From NCBI GenBank assembly GCA_026415355.1, contig JAOAHF010000002.1, positions 62,001 through 126,000 on the forward strand: DNA of 64,000 nucleotides, given 5' to 3'. Below are positions 26,149 through 35,498 of this stretch, one piece after another; the first letter of the stretch is position 1, and each line of letters begins with the position of its first letter. The DNA comes from Brevinematales bacterium (lineage in GTDB: Bacteria; Spirochaetota; Brevinematia; DTOW01). The translations under genes were made by a program, and so were the position numbers. The notes under the pieces were generated by a model. The model did not search any database, was not told the DNA's origin, and worked only from the letters and a program-made list of their open reading frames with translations.

Positions 26149-27348
26149 ATGAGATTATACTCTATCATGATACTAGTAATCATACTTATCACTATAAATA
26201 GCATTGGCTTTTCACAGATATCTCTAATTAGTTATGGAATAGTCGATGGAGATGTGTTAGTCAGTTGGAAAACTTCAGACACTAACATATCATTTTCTAT
26301 CTACAGAAGCCCGGTACTAATATCCAACGTAACCTCTTTTTCAAATAATATAACTAATATCAAGATGATAGGCAGATTTTCGTACAATAATGTTGCCAAA
26401 AAAGGCGAACTCCTTTACATAACAGATCCTACACCTAACATAGGGACAAACTATTATTTCATACTTCCAAACAGAGAAGGAAAAGATATCATAAGCTTCT
26501 TTCCTGAACAAAACTATTCTACAGCAAATCTAATATTCATTCCAATTCCTAAAGTCGAAGTTGAATACGACAAAGATTTGAGAAATACAATAATAAAGTG
26601 GAATAAGGTAAGTAATATTGATGGATACCTAATATACAAAATCTTCGGAACTCAAGTAGATGATATATCTAGATATACTCCCATAGCTAAGCTATCTCCA
26701 GAAGAAACAATATTTTTCGATGTTCTACCTTCAGATACAAATGTATTCTACGTCGTAATACCTTTTTCCGGAGCGATAACTAATTTCTACTTTTCAAAAA
26801 AGCACAATAGTATTATAGTATCACCTACTAGAGATAGTATCGAGCTTATTCAAAACACAAATAATCGCGAAAATATCAAAAGAGATGAGATCTTAATGTC
26901 AGATATCAAAAATGTCCTCGTAACTAATTACATTACAAACACAATTATTCAAACAAATACTTTGACTATAACTAACTTAATCAACATAACTAATTTTCAA
27001 ACAGTAGAAACTAGAAACAAACAGAAAAAAGAATCTACAACTGAATATATAAGCAACAGTGAAACTATCATATTCTTAGACGAAAATGAGATAGAAGAAT
27101 ACTTAAAAGAAATAGTCAGAAAGTACTTTAATACTAAAAGGTATTATGATGCTAAGATAAGACTTAAGGATCTACTATCAAATACAAGTGGTACGCCAAA
27201 AATTAGAGGTCTAGCTATGGTTTATCTAGCCAGAGCGGAATATGCATTAGGTAACAAAAATGAAGCTATAGATATACTATTCAAAGCCAGAGCAATTATA
27301 CCAGAAGAAGCAGACTTCTGGCTAAACAGGTTTTTAGTTAATAGATAA
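26149..27348 (+). CDS. Secreted protein with fibronectin III-like and TPR-like regions
   Basis: 399 residues. A signal peptide MRLYSIMILVIILITINSIG is followed by FSQ. Two stretches look like fibronectin type III strands: DGDVLVSWKTSDTNISFSIYR near residue 35 and TIIKWNKVSNIDGYLIYKI near 150. A Thr/Asn-rich linker at about 250-300 leads to a helical C-terminus (YFNTKRYYDAKIRLKDLL, then RGLAMVYLARAEYALGNK) that resembles tetratricopeptide repeats. No enzyme motif is visible. The ATG at 26149 fits the signal peptide better than the TTG at 26125. It is convergent with the ATPase gene, one base apart. Confidence 0.7.
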   Translation: MRLYSIMILVIILITINSIGFSQISLISYGIVDGDVLVSWKTSDTNISFSIYRSPVLISNVTSFSNNITNIKMIGRFSYNNVAKKGELLYITDPTPNIGTNYYFILPNREGKDIISFFPEQNYSTANLIFIPIPKVEVEYDKDLRNTIIKWNKVSNIDGYLIYKIFGTQVDDISRYTPIAKLSPEETIFFDVLPSDTNVFYVVIPFSGAITNFYFSKKHNSIIVSPTRDSIELIQNTNNRENIKRDEILMSDIKNVLVTNYITNTIIQTNTLTITNLINITNFQTVETRNKQKKESTTEYISNSETIIFLDENEIEEYLKEIVRKYFNTKRYYDAKIRLKDLLSNTSGTPKIRGLAMVYLARAEYALGNKNEAIDILFKARAIIPEEADFWLNRFLVNR

Positions 27349-27349
27349 A

Positions 27350-28108
27350 TTACTTTCTCCTAACACTTACATAGCTTTCAGTAAGAGGGACTTCTATTCT
27401 CGCTAAAACATAACTATTGTTAGGACCTGAAATCCTGAAGAGAGACGGATCAATTCCTACTCCTTTAAGTAGCATAACTATCAACGCTATACCAAGACCA
27501 GCACCTTCAAGTTCGTCTCCTTGCTCTAAATAAAACTGAGATATGTCGTCATATCCCATAGCTTTCTTAAGTTTTTCCCTTATTCTTCTATTTTCAAATT
27601 CACTCATACTTACATTATTAACTACTTCTATTCTAACACCATCCTTTGAGTGATAAAATGCAACACTAATATATAAATCTTTTTCTGCTAGCTTAGACAT
27701 ATACTTTGGAAGATTGATTTCCGATAACTCCTCCTTAAACTTTATCATACCCAACAAAAAACTCTTCTCATCATTTATATTAACATTATTCTCCTCAAAT
27801 ACAACACGTTTTATATTTGCTTTACTTGCATTCAATATAAGCTCCTTTACACAAGTATATATAATGTCTGATAAATCCTGTCTACAGTAATTTTCGAATA
27901 TTTTCGATATAACAATATTAACTCTCCTTTCTATCTCATGAGATATCCCGTAAAACTTTAAATAGAAATATTTACCCCCCTTTATCAATTCAGAAACCAG
28001 CTTAATAAATTCTTCATCTGACTTCACATTTATATCAATTCTATCATACATATTTTCATCCTCCTCAGAATAGAGAAGACTATAACCGATACCTATAAAA
28101 TTTTCCAT
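27350..28108 (-). CDS. GHKL-type ATPase-domain protein
   Basis: 252 residues. The C-terminal half looks like a histidine-kinase/anti-sigma ATPase fold: an N-box helix CVKELILNASKAN near residue 100 and a G-box GAGLGIALIVMLLKG near 210. No phospho-acceptor His domain, sensor or membrane segment is seen, so it is a stand-alone ATP-binding regulator. ATG 28108 is preceded by GGGGGT; the frame reaches five codons further up to a TTG that overlaps this site. It follows the GlmU-like gene on the same strand after about 80 nt. Confidence 0.65.
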   Translation of the reverse strand: MENFIGIGYSLLYSEEDENMYDRIDINVKSDEEFIKLVSELIKGGKYFYLKFYGISHEIERRVNIVISKIFENYCRQDLSDIIYTCVKELILNASKANIKRVVFEENNVNINDEKSFLLGMIKFKEELSEINLPKYMSKLAEKDLYISVAFYHSKDGVRIEVVNNVSMSEFENRRIREKLKKAMGYDDISQFYLEQGDELEGAGLGIALIVMLLKGVGIDPSLFRISGPNNSYVLARIEVPLTESYVSVRRK

Positions 28109-28186
28109 GGAATTTACCCCCAAGATAACTATTCAAATTACAAACTCTACCAGTAATTACTAACTCAACATAAGGTTTGGGAATAG

Positions 28187-29422
28187 CTATTCTCTTGCTG
28201 AATTATACAAGTTTCTTATCAAATCTTCAATAAATTTATCAAACACTTTATCTCTTCTCGAAAACATAACCCTGGTCATGTTTATAAATCTATCAAGCGG
28301 AAACCTCTTGTAAGGTTCCCTACCACCCCAAGCAAAATGTGGTACATATTTTCTAACTAATTCACCCTCAAAGAAAACATTAGCACCTACTCCTATAATA
28401 GTTCCTGTATTTATCAAAACCCCTATACCTATCTTAGAAAAATCACCAATAAAACATCCAACCTTAAGTAAGCCTGTGTTAACAATCTTGTTAGGTTTAA
28501 TAAAAACTTTAACCTCATCATAAGTATTCTTCAAATCACTATTTGTCGCCATAGCTCCTATATTTACCCACTGACCTACATAAGAATGCCCTATAAATCC
28601 TTCGTGATTTTTGTTCGAGTAGGAATCAATTATAGTCTCTTCAACTTCACCAGACACTTTACAAACATTTCTAATATTACTTCCCTCTCTTATCCTTGCT
28701 TGACTTACCACAGATCTCTTGCCTATATAGGCAGGACCAGTTATAACTGTAAGAGAGTTTATTCTAGCTTCAGTATCAATATAAACAGGCCCGCTAGATA
28801 CATCAATAAAAACTCCTTTTGAAATATTAGCTTTAGGAGAAATTATTATCATGTCCTTGCTACCTTCTAACTCGATATTAGTAGCATACAAGCTACGAGA
28901 AATCCTAGATAATATCTCAAAATCCTTCTCAATAAGAAAAGTATTAAGATAAACTAAATCCCAAGGATAAAAACAAAAATTATTGATAGTATAAATCTTT
29001 ACTTCATCAATGTTTACGGTTAAAGCATCTCTTACCATCTGAACATCGTTTTTGTATAGCCCATCAAACAATAATTCTGGCTCTGATATGTCGGAAGAGT
29101 TTATATGTAAGTACACTATAATACCGTTATAAAGGCCGATTGTATTAAGAGTATCCTTAAAATTTTGGGACGGATACAAATACATCGTGTTAAGAAAGAT
29201 AATTTCATTTTTTCTAGATATATCTTGAACTGATAGTATCTTACTGTCTGGAAAATAAAAAGAAACTTCCTTACGTGAAATAACCTTAACCTCTGAGTCA
29301 TACAAATTTGCTATTCTCTCATACACAGTCATTATACCACTTTTCAGGTCATGTAAAGGTCTAACGAGCGAAAATGGTTCTAATCTCTCTACAGAACTAG
29401 TTTCTTCAAAGAGGACTATCAT
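28187..29422 (-). CDS. GlmU-like sugar nucleotidyltransferase/acetyltransferase
   Basis: 411 residues. The start IVLFEETSSVERLEPFSLVRPLHDL matches the alternative GlmU-like family, where the first Asp-rich stretch differs from classical GlmU. The second half has a left-handed beta-helix of hexapeptide repeats (about 200-360, with ISKGVFIDVSSGPVYID, IGKRSVVSQ and IGVGANVFFEGE). GlmU makes UDP-GlcNAc for the cell wall; this protein may do so or process another sugar-1-phosphate. It begins directly after the stop codon of the lipoprotein gene. Confidence 0.8.
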   Translation of the reverse strand: MIVLFEETSSVERLEPFSLVRPLHDLKSGIMTVYERIANLYDSEVKVISRKEVSFYFPDSKILSVQDISRKNEIIFLNTMYLYPSQNFKDTLNTIGLYNGIIVYLHINSSDISEPELLFDGLYKNDVQMVRDALTVNIDEVKIYTINNFCFYPWDLVYLNTFLIEKDFEILSRISRSLYATNIELEGSKDMIIISPKANISKGVFIDVSSGPVYIDTEARINSLTVITGPAYIGKRSVVSQARIREGSNIRNVCKVSGEVEETIIDSYSNKNHEGFIGHSYVGQWVNIGAMATNSDLKNTYDEVKVFIKPNKIVNTGLLKVGCFIGDFSKIGIGVLINTGTIIGVGANVFFEGELVRKYVPHFAWGGREPYKRFPLDRFINMTRVMFSRRDKVFDKFIEDLIRNLYNSARE

Positions 29423-29821
29423 TTAAAACCCTCTCTTCATCTTTGAATACAATCTACGACCTAACACAACCTGGGGAATTCTATCCCCAAAACTACCAGA
29501 TTTCTCAAACAATAACTCTAAATAATACTTTGACTTATCATAGTTGTTATTTAAATAGTTTATAAAACCTAATTCATATATCGACCATAGATAAACTCTA
29601 GTCAGAGCATCAGATGGCTCTTTAATATCAGAATATTTTCTAATAACTTCTTCGTATAGAAACTCTGCTTCCCTAACATAACCTTCTGAATAATACTTTA
29701 TAGCAAGCCTGTATACATCATCAATATCCATCTTATCTATTTGTTCTTTGCTCTCTCTTACAGCAATCCCACACCCAGACATTAAAACCACCATCAAAAA
29801 AAACACAATTATGTTCTTCAT
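29423..29821 (-). CDS. Small lipoprotein with TPR-like helices
   Basis: 132 residues from ATG 29821. The signal MKNIIVFFLMVVLMSGC ends in a lipobox with Cys17. The mature part is helical: DVYRLAIKYYSEGYVREAEFLYEEVIRKY and YELGFINYLNNNYDKSKYYLE-like stretches resemble tetratricopeptide repeats, as in BamD/YfiO-like or YbgF-like envelope proteins. The frame reaches eight codons further to a TTG, which is less likely. A promoter TTGATA-18-TAGAAT on the - strand leaves a very short leader. It is operonic with the GlmU-like gene (stop and start adjoin). Confidence 0.7.
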   Translation of the reverse strand: MKNIIVFFLMVVLMSGCGIAVRESKEQIDKMDIDDVYRLAIKYYSEGYVREAEFLYEEVIRKYSDIKEPSDALTRVYLWSIYELGFINYLNNNYDKSKYYLELLFEKSGSFGDRIPQVVLGRRLYSKMKRGF

Positions 29822-29920
29822 AATACTTACTCTAATTCTAATCAATAAATCTAAACTCTATCAAACTTATACATCCCCAAACATATATAACACAAAGCAA
29901 GTAAAAAATCTATTTACTTC

Positions 29921-29950
29921 TTGAAGTAATATAGTAAATTTATCTATACT
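29921..29950 (+). promoter_or_regulatory. Promoter of the 990-residue membrane protein gene
   Basis: TTGAAG (29921-29926) and TATACT (29945-29950), 18-bp spacer. ATG 29958 is 7 nt after the -10 box with no Shine-Dalgarno sequence. Confidence 0.6.
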
Positions 29951-29957
29951 TCTGTAT

Positions 29958-32930
29958 ATGTATATAACCAAACTTGTAAAATCAGCTAAAACAATAAGCA
30001 TACTCAACTACATACTCATCTCCTTATTAGGAGTACTATTAATTTCTTTGAGTTTCTCTATATTGCTCACTATTTTAGACTTTAACTTTATCATTCCACC
30101 AATTATTTTCATAATCTTAATAACTATAACCTTAGCAGTAATTATAACATTAGTACTAAAACAAATACTTAAACTATTACCAACAACAAATGCTAACATC
30201 GAAAGATTAATTCTTTCTAAAAGACAATTTCTCATAGACTCTTTAATAGAGGCTGATAGAAAAAATATTAATATCCTAACACAAAAAGACGAAGAAACAA
30301 TAAGTAAATCCCTAAAAAAGCTACTAAAAACCCAAATTGGCATTTTATTAATAACCATATTATTACTAGTAGGAATACTGGGAATCGTTATCAAAAACAA
30401 GAATGGAATAGAAGAATTATACAACTTTCTATTCTCAAGTCCTCACATAGAGTATAATGACTACATATCTTCCTCAATACCAATATCTATCAAACTAATA
30501 CCTACCTACAAAGCAGAATTCTTTGCATCTGCCGAAAACATTTACTATCTAACAAATTCAAACAACATTCTGAATACATCTTTCTATACATCTTCTACAA
30601 ATATAACTATTTTCGCACGAAAGTACGGAATAATAAAAGAAATTCAAAAACTAACTCCAAAATTCATATCTGAACTAGCATTACTAAACCAAATTGTCGA
30701 AATATACTTCAACAACATAAAATTGTCTTCTTATGATTACATACCAACAATCGAAGCAGTCAAAGGAAGTAAAATAATACTCAACTTAGAGTTCTCCCAC
30801 AACATAAAAGATGCAATAACACAACCTAATTTAAGAGAAGTCAGCATAAATCTAAACAGAAACAAAGTTACCTTGACGATTAAACCTACTAAAAAATTTG
30901 AATTTGATATAAAAGTTTCAGATATATTCAGCAGAAACTTAAATCTCGAAGGTATACAAATTCTCATTAGAACAAATGACATTCCTATTGTAAACATAAA
31001 ATATCCAGAAAAAGATCTCATACTCATTTCAAAATTCATTCTTGAAGGATACGGGGAAATAGTAGATAACGATAGAATAATAAATAGTTGGATGGAAATT
31101 GAAATCAGTAATTCGTTAATAGGAATAACTAAAAAAATAAAAACACCTACAAATATAAACGGTATATCCTTCAAATACGAGGAAAACTTTAGTTTTGTAC
31201 TAGATTCAACCATATATAACTTCTTACCTGGAGACTATGTAAAAGTTACCATTTTCGCGAAAGATATATACGGAGACATAGGTTTCGATAAGAGAACTAT
31301 TTATCTTCCAACATTTTCTCAAATAGCAAAAATGCTTGATAAGGGATTACAAGAAACAAAAGAAAAAATATCAAAACAAAAAGAAAACATCATAGAATCA
31401 AGATACGAAATTAACAAAAGAAAAATAGACACATCAAAACTAATTGAAAGAATACAAAGTCTAAAAGAACTATCAACAAATCTAACAGAACTTACAGAAG
31501 CAATCAAAAATATATATGAACAGATAGATAAAACAAAAAGCATAAAAGAAGAATTTGAAAAACTTGACAAAATATCAGAAAAATTACTCAACATACTAAA
31601 CGATAAGGAATTCAAAGAAATAGTAGAAAAACTATCAAAAAGAGAATACTCCCCCCAACAACTCTCAACAAAATTAGAAGATATAACCAAAGCCTTAACA
31701 GAACTTGAAATGCAAGTCAATAAAATAATGGAATTCAAAGATATTCTAAAATCTATTTCAAGTATAAGAGAAATTGAAAATAAATTAGAAGAACTATCAC
31801 ACAAAGAAAACAATAATCAAATAGATGACAAAATAAAAGAATTTACAAAAAGCGAAGAATTCTCAAGAATGAGCCAAGAATTCAAAAGCAGTTTTCTAGA
31901 TAAAGTAAAACAAATTGAAAATGCTATTAAGCAAAAAGAAAATCTTAGTAAAGAAATATCAAAAATCCTAAAAGATATGGACTTCGAAATTTACAAAGAA
32001 ATAATGAGAAAACTATCAGAAATAAACAAAAAACAAAAGAGTAAACTCTGGGAGGTTTATTTTAATATACTTTCATCTCAATACTTAATACAAAAATCCA
32101 AAAAGGAAATAGACAAAGTAGCACTACGATACCCTAAGATAGCAGTAGAAATACTTAAAGATAAATTTAGAGACGTATCAACTGCAATCAAACACTTTAG
32201 ACTTACCTTAAATGAATTCCTAAATGATTTTTCACTAAATCCAGAGTTATCACAAGTTTATTCTGAAATAGAGTATGTCACAAGAGAGTTAGAAAAAGAA
32301 TTTAACTTCTTTACAGAAGCAATATCATCTGGAATAAGCTTTTCAATATCATCAAGCACCCAAAACATAATTGACAAAATATCATTCATTCTGTCTAAAC
32401 TATTAGACTTATACGAAAAAATGAACGAAGGAATGAATATACAACAAGCAGGTGTAAATATTAATGACATAATGGAAACGTATAGGCAAATATCAAAAGC
32501 ACTAAAAGAAATGCTAGAAAATGGTATAAACGAAAAAGAGCTTTCAGAAATAGAAAAACTACTAGAAGAAGCAATCAAACAAGCAAAATCACTAGAAGGC
32601 AAAGATAACATAAGCGGTAATGCCAAAAGAATAAGAGAAGAACTTGAAGAAATACTAAACAAAATCAAAGAACGAAAACTTGAACTTGCATATGAAAAAG
32701 CAAAAAACACTGAACTTAACTTACTCGAATACCAAAGAGGTATGTTTGAAAGAGGTATATCCGAAAAAAGAGAAGCAGAAAAACCTAAACACTACAACCC
32801 ACCTAAACTAGCTATAATACCAAATATATCAGATAAAAAAATCAGTATAAAAGATCCATTCATAAGAAAAAAGTACCTAGAAATAGTAAATAAGTACAGA
32901 AAAATAATCAACAACACCAACCCTTTCTAA
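29958..32930 (+). CDS. Large coiled-coil membrane protein (DUF4175-like layout)
   Basis: 990 residues. Three membrane helices lie near the N-terminus, two at about 17-68 and one at about 125-147 (IGILLITILLLVGILGIVI). An extracytoplasmic region rich in beta strands follows (about 150-455), then a very long Lys/Glu-rich coiled coil (about 460-960). The layout, three helices followed by Ig-like strands and coiled coil, resembles DUF4175 proteins of other Gram-negative bacteria; this is by architecture only. No catalytic motif is visible. It is divergent from the lipoprotein-GlmU-like operon and is followed by a gene-free 245-bp stretch before cysK. Confidence 0.7.
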   Translation: MYITKLVKSAKTISILNYILISLLGVLLISLSFSILLTILDFNFIIPPIIFIILITITLAVIITLVLKQILKLLPTTNANIERLILSKRQFLIDSLIEADRKNINILTQKDEETISKSLKKLLKTQIGILLITILLLVGILGIVIKNKNGIEELYNFLFSSPHIEYNDYISSSIPISIKLIPTYKAEFFASAENIYYLTNSNNILNTSFYTSSTNITIFARKYGIIKEIQKLTPKFISELALLNQIVEIYFNNIKLSSYDYIPTIEAVKGSKIILNLEFSHNIKDAITQPNLREVSINLNRNKVTLTIKPTKKFEFDIKVSDIFSRNLNLEGIQILIRTNDIPIVNIKYPEKDLILISKFILEGYGEIVDNDRIINSWMEIEISNSLIGITKKIKTPTNINGISFKYEENFSFVLDSTIYNFLPGDYVKVTIFAKDIYGDIGFDKRTIYLPTFSQIAKMLDKGLQETKEKISKQKENIIESRYEINKRKIDTSKLIERIQSLKELSTNLTELTEAIKNIYEQIDKTKSIKEEFEKLDKISEKLLNILNDKEFKEIVEKLSKREYSPQQLSTKLEDITKALTELEMQVNKIMEFKDILKSISSIREIENKLEELSHKENNNQIDDKIKEFTKSEEFSRMSQEFKSSFLDKVKQIENAIKQKENLSKEISKILKDMDFEIYKEIMRKLSEINKKQKSKLWEVYFNILSSQYLIQKSKKEIDKVALRYPKIAVEILKDKFRDVSTAIKHFRLTLNEFLNDFSLNPELSQVYSEIEYVTRELEKEFNFFTEAISSGISFSISSSTQNIIDKISFILSKLLDLYEKMNEGMNIQQAGVNINDIMETYRQISKALKEMLENGINEKELSEIEKLLEEAIKQAKSLEGKDNISGNAKRIREELEEILNKIKERKLELAYEKAKNTELNLLEYQRGMFERGISEKREAEKPKHYNPPKLAIIPNISDKKISIKDPFIRKKYLEIVNKYRKIINNTNPF

Positions 32931-33138
32931 AAAAAAATCAATAAACCATTCAAAAGATAAAACCAATCAACTCCTTTCAGGAAATAAGGAAACAACTCTA
33001 ACAAAAAATTATTTCAAAACTAGTAAAACCAAATTAACTAACAATCCAGTATATGCCACCTAAAACTCTCCTACTTACCAATCGTAAATTTTATACGAAA
33101 CTACAATTTACTTAATCAAAAATAAATAATTAAAAAAG

Positions 33139-33168
33139 TTGAAAAATTCAAATATATAAAATCATAAT
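33139..33168 (+). promoter_or_regulatory. Promoter of cysK
   Basis: TTGAAA (33139-33144) and CATAAT (33163-33168), 18-bp spacer; ATG 33176 is 7 nt downstream with no Shine-Dalgarno sequence. Confidence 0.6.
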
Positions 33169-33175
33169 TAATCAT

Positions 33176-34141
33176 ATGAAAAGCAATATAAGTAACAGAA
33201 CAAGCATAAAATCTGGGACAGAGGTAGGTAATAGCATACTTGATTTATTTTTTAATACACCAATTGTCAAATTGAACAAGTTAGTAGACGAAAATATGGC
33301 CGATGTCTATGTTAAACTAGAGTTTATGTCCCCAGGCGGATCCATAAAGGACAGAGTAGCTTTTGGGATGATTAGAGATGCAGAAAACAAGGGATTACTA
33401 AGAGAAGACAGTGTTATAATAGAACCAACCAGTGGTAACACAGGTATTGCTATAGCCTTAATAGCTAGTGCTAAGGGATACAAATCTATAATCGTCATAC
33501 CTGAAACTCTATGTTTGGAGAGAGTTTACATAATTGAGAACTATGGAGCTGAGGTAGTAGTTACACCTGGAGAACTTGGTATGAATGGAGCAATACAAAA
33601 AGCAAAAGATTTATTGATAAAAATTCCTAACTCTATAATGCTAGACCAGTTTTCTAATCCTTCAAACCCAAAGATACACGAAGAAACTACTGCTTCCGAA
33701 ATAATAGAGAGTATGGGATGCAACATAGATGCTTTTGTTGCTGGAGTTGGAACAGGAGGCACTATAACAGGAGTCGGTAAGGTACTAAAAAGGAACTGTC
33801 TAAATACCCTAGTAGTTGCTGTCGAACCAGAAGGATCTCCAGTAATAAGTGGAGGTAAACCAGGCTTTCATAGAATCCAAGGTATAGGAGCAGGATTTAT
33901 TCCATCAATACTTGACTTAAATGTAATAGACGAAATAATAAAAGTATCAGACATGGATGCATACAAAACAACACAAGCACTTGCAGTTGGTGAAGGCATA
34001 TTTGCAGGTATATCTTCGGGTGCTAATGTATTCGCTTCATTGAAAATTGCAAAGAGACTTGGCAAAGGCAAAAAAGTACTAACCATACTTCCAGATTCAG
34101 GTGATAGATATTTCTCACTAAAACAATATTTTGACTTCTAA
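33176..34141 (+). CDS. cysK: Cysteine synthase (O-acetylserine sulfhydrylase)
   Basis: 321 residues, the usual length. CysK joins O-acetylserine and sulfide with PLP. The PLP lysine is in PGGSIKDRVA near residue 60, the substrate loop is PTSGNTGIAIA near 88, and the phosphate-binding GVGTGGTITGVGK near 195 is complete, as is the C-terminal PDSGDRY. A stand-alone gene with its own leaderless-type promoter and a hairpin after the stop. A leader of 15 or so residues precedes the usual N-terminus and is polar, not a signal peptide. Confidence 0.94.
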   Translation: MKSNISNRTSIKSGTEVGNSILDLFFNTPIVKLNKLVDENMADVYVKLEFMSPGGSIKDRVAFGMIRDAENKGLLREDSVIIEPTSGNTGIAIALIASAKGYKSIIVIPETLCLERVYIIENYGAEVVVTPGELGMNGAIQKAKDLLIKIPNSIMLDQFSNPSNPKIHEETTASEIIESMGCNIDAFVAGVGTGGTITGVGKVLKRNCLNTLVVAVEPEGSPVISGGKPGFHRIQGIGAGFIPSILDLNVIDEIIKVSDMDAYKTTQALAVGEGIFAGISSGANVFASLKIAKRLGKGKKVLTILPDSGDRYFSLKQYFDF

Positions 34142-34164
34142 ATCTTATTCTAAGAAGTAAGATT
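34141..34164 (+). terminator. Hairpin after cysK
   Basis: AATCTTA and TAAGATT are perfect 7-bp outer arms extended inward by TTCT/AGAA with a bulge. It starts on the last base of the cysK stop codon. No strong U-tract follows. Confidence 0.45.
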
Positions 34165-34669
34165 TAACCTCGCTTTTCAAAGAAAATAGGATTATACAAC
34201 AATATCACACTATATAACATAATCTCCCAAAAATATAGTAGTAACTTGAAACATGAAAAATACGACCCCATATCAATTTTTTAGATAAACACTTACTCAC
34301 TGAAAGAACCATTTCTACGCTCAAAAAGCCGTAGGTAAAACACTAACTTTACACGAATTTGCCAAAATATAAATTTGAACTCAAACACAATAACATCAGA
34401 AAATCTTGGTACAACCATTCTAAGTGAAAATCCTATCTATGAAATACTATGTTATTATAGTACGCTTAAAACACTGATTTAAGGCATCAGGAAAGATATT
34501 TTTGCAAATAATATACATGGCATCCAGTTGTGTACTAAACAGAATCAGTTGTTTACTTAAACAAACTAACACTACCTTGAGACAAAGTTAGAATAATACT
34601 CTAACCCAAGAAGATATAACAACAGTATATTTAGAAAAAGCAAATGTAATGAGTTTATAATTAGTATGT
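34165..34669. other. 505-bp gene-free region
   Basis: No frame with coding character, tRNA or known RNA family is visible on either strand. Its 3' end holds TATAAT (34656-34661), 8 nt before the next ATG. The remainder is AT-rich and unexplained. Confidence 0.5.
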
Positions 34670-35287
34670 ATGATAAGGGAAAAAATAATAATCGTATTTC
34701 TAATGCTATCGGTGAACGTCTTTGGTTTTTTGATTGACATGTCAGAAACTAATAGGGAATACTTCGAAAAAATCATAAATTCAACCTATATAAACTTATC
34801 ACTACCAAACCTTGAAGTTTACTCAACATACATACAAGAGTTTTCAAAAGAGTATATAGGGATTGATAAAGTATCATCCTTTTTGATATTATCGAATAAT
34901 TCATTAATACTTAACATCACAAATGAAAAAACAAATATCAATCTATCAAGACTAACTATTCCTTTCATGGAAGGAATGGAAGTATTATACTTATTACCAA
35001 CTAAGGAATATCAGAAGAGATTTGTAAAGTTTCAAGTAGCAAATTACGGAGATACAAAAATATTATCCCTATGGCAAAACGAGAAAACTTATATAGTGCT
35101 ATATATAGCAGAAAACTTAATCCAAAGAGTTGACTACTGGCTTAAAGAAAACAACGATAACATAATGTTATGGTCGTATTTATGTGCCTACCGAGATAAT
35201 AAAAAAGATAGGAAAACTATAAGCGGGATATTATTTAATATACAAGCAAAAGAGTTCTACAAATTCGACTTTAGGCCGCTACCCTAA
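34670..35287 (+). CDS. Hypothetical secreted protein
   Basis: 205 residues with an N-terminal signal (MIREKIIIVFLMLSVNVFG). The rest is a mix of charged and aromatic residues with no motif I recognise and no further membrane helix; probably periplasmic. The -10 box TATAAT ends 8 nt before ATG 34670 and no Shine-Dalgarno sequence is present, so it fits the leaderless class. It converges on the polysaccharide deacetylase gene, with a nested hairpin in the gap. Confidence 0.6.
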   Translation: MIREKIIIVFLMLSVNVFGFLIDMSETNREYFEKIINSTYINLSLPNLEVYSTYIQEFSKEYIGIDKVSSFLILSNNSLILNITNEKTNINLSRLTIPFMEGMEVLYLLPTKEYQKRFVKFQVANYGDTKILSLWQNEKTYIVLYIAENLIQRVDYWLKENNDNIMLWSYLCAYRDNKKDRKTISGILFNIQAKEFYKFDFRPLP

Positions 35288-35336
35288 AAACTCCAACTAG
35301 CATACCTAAAATATGTAATTACACAAGTAACATGTA

Positions 35337-35381
35337 AAGTTTGATAAAAGGTTTTATTCTAAAACAATTATCATCAAACTT
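35337..35381. terminator. Nested inverted repeat between convergent genes
   Basis: Perfect 9-bp arms AAGTTTGAT (35337-35345) and ATCAAACTT (35373-35381) enclose GTTTTA/TAAAAC (35351-35356, 35360-35365). Position suggests a bidirectional terminator, though no U-tract is present. Confidence 0.5.
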
Positions 35382-35498
35382 AAGTATACAAAAAATCTTA
35401 ACTTTTACCAAAAAACACTACCAACAAAAGTTCTAAAATTAATTACTCTAACCATGATCAGAGGAAAAACAATTATATCTTAGTACTAATAGTCACCT

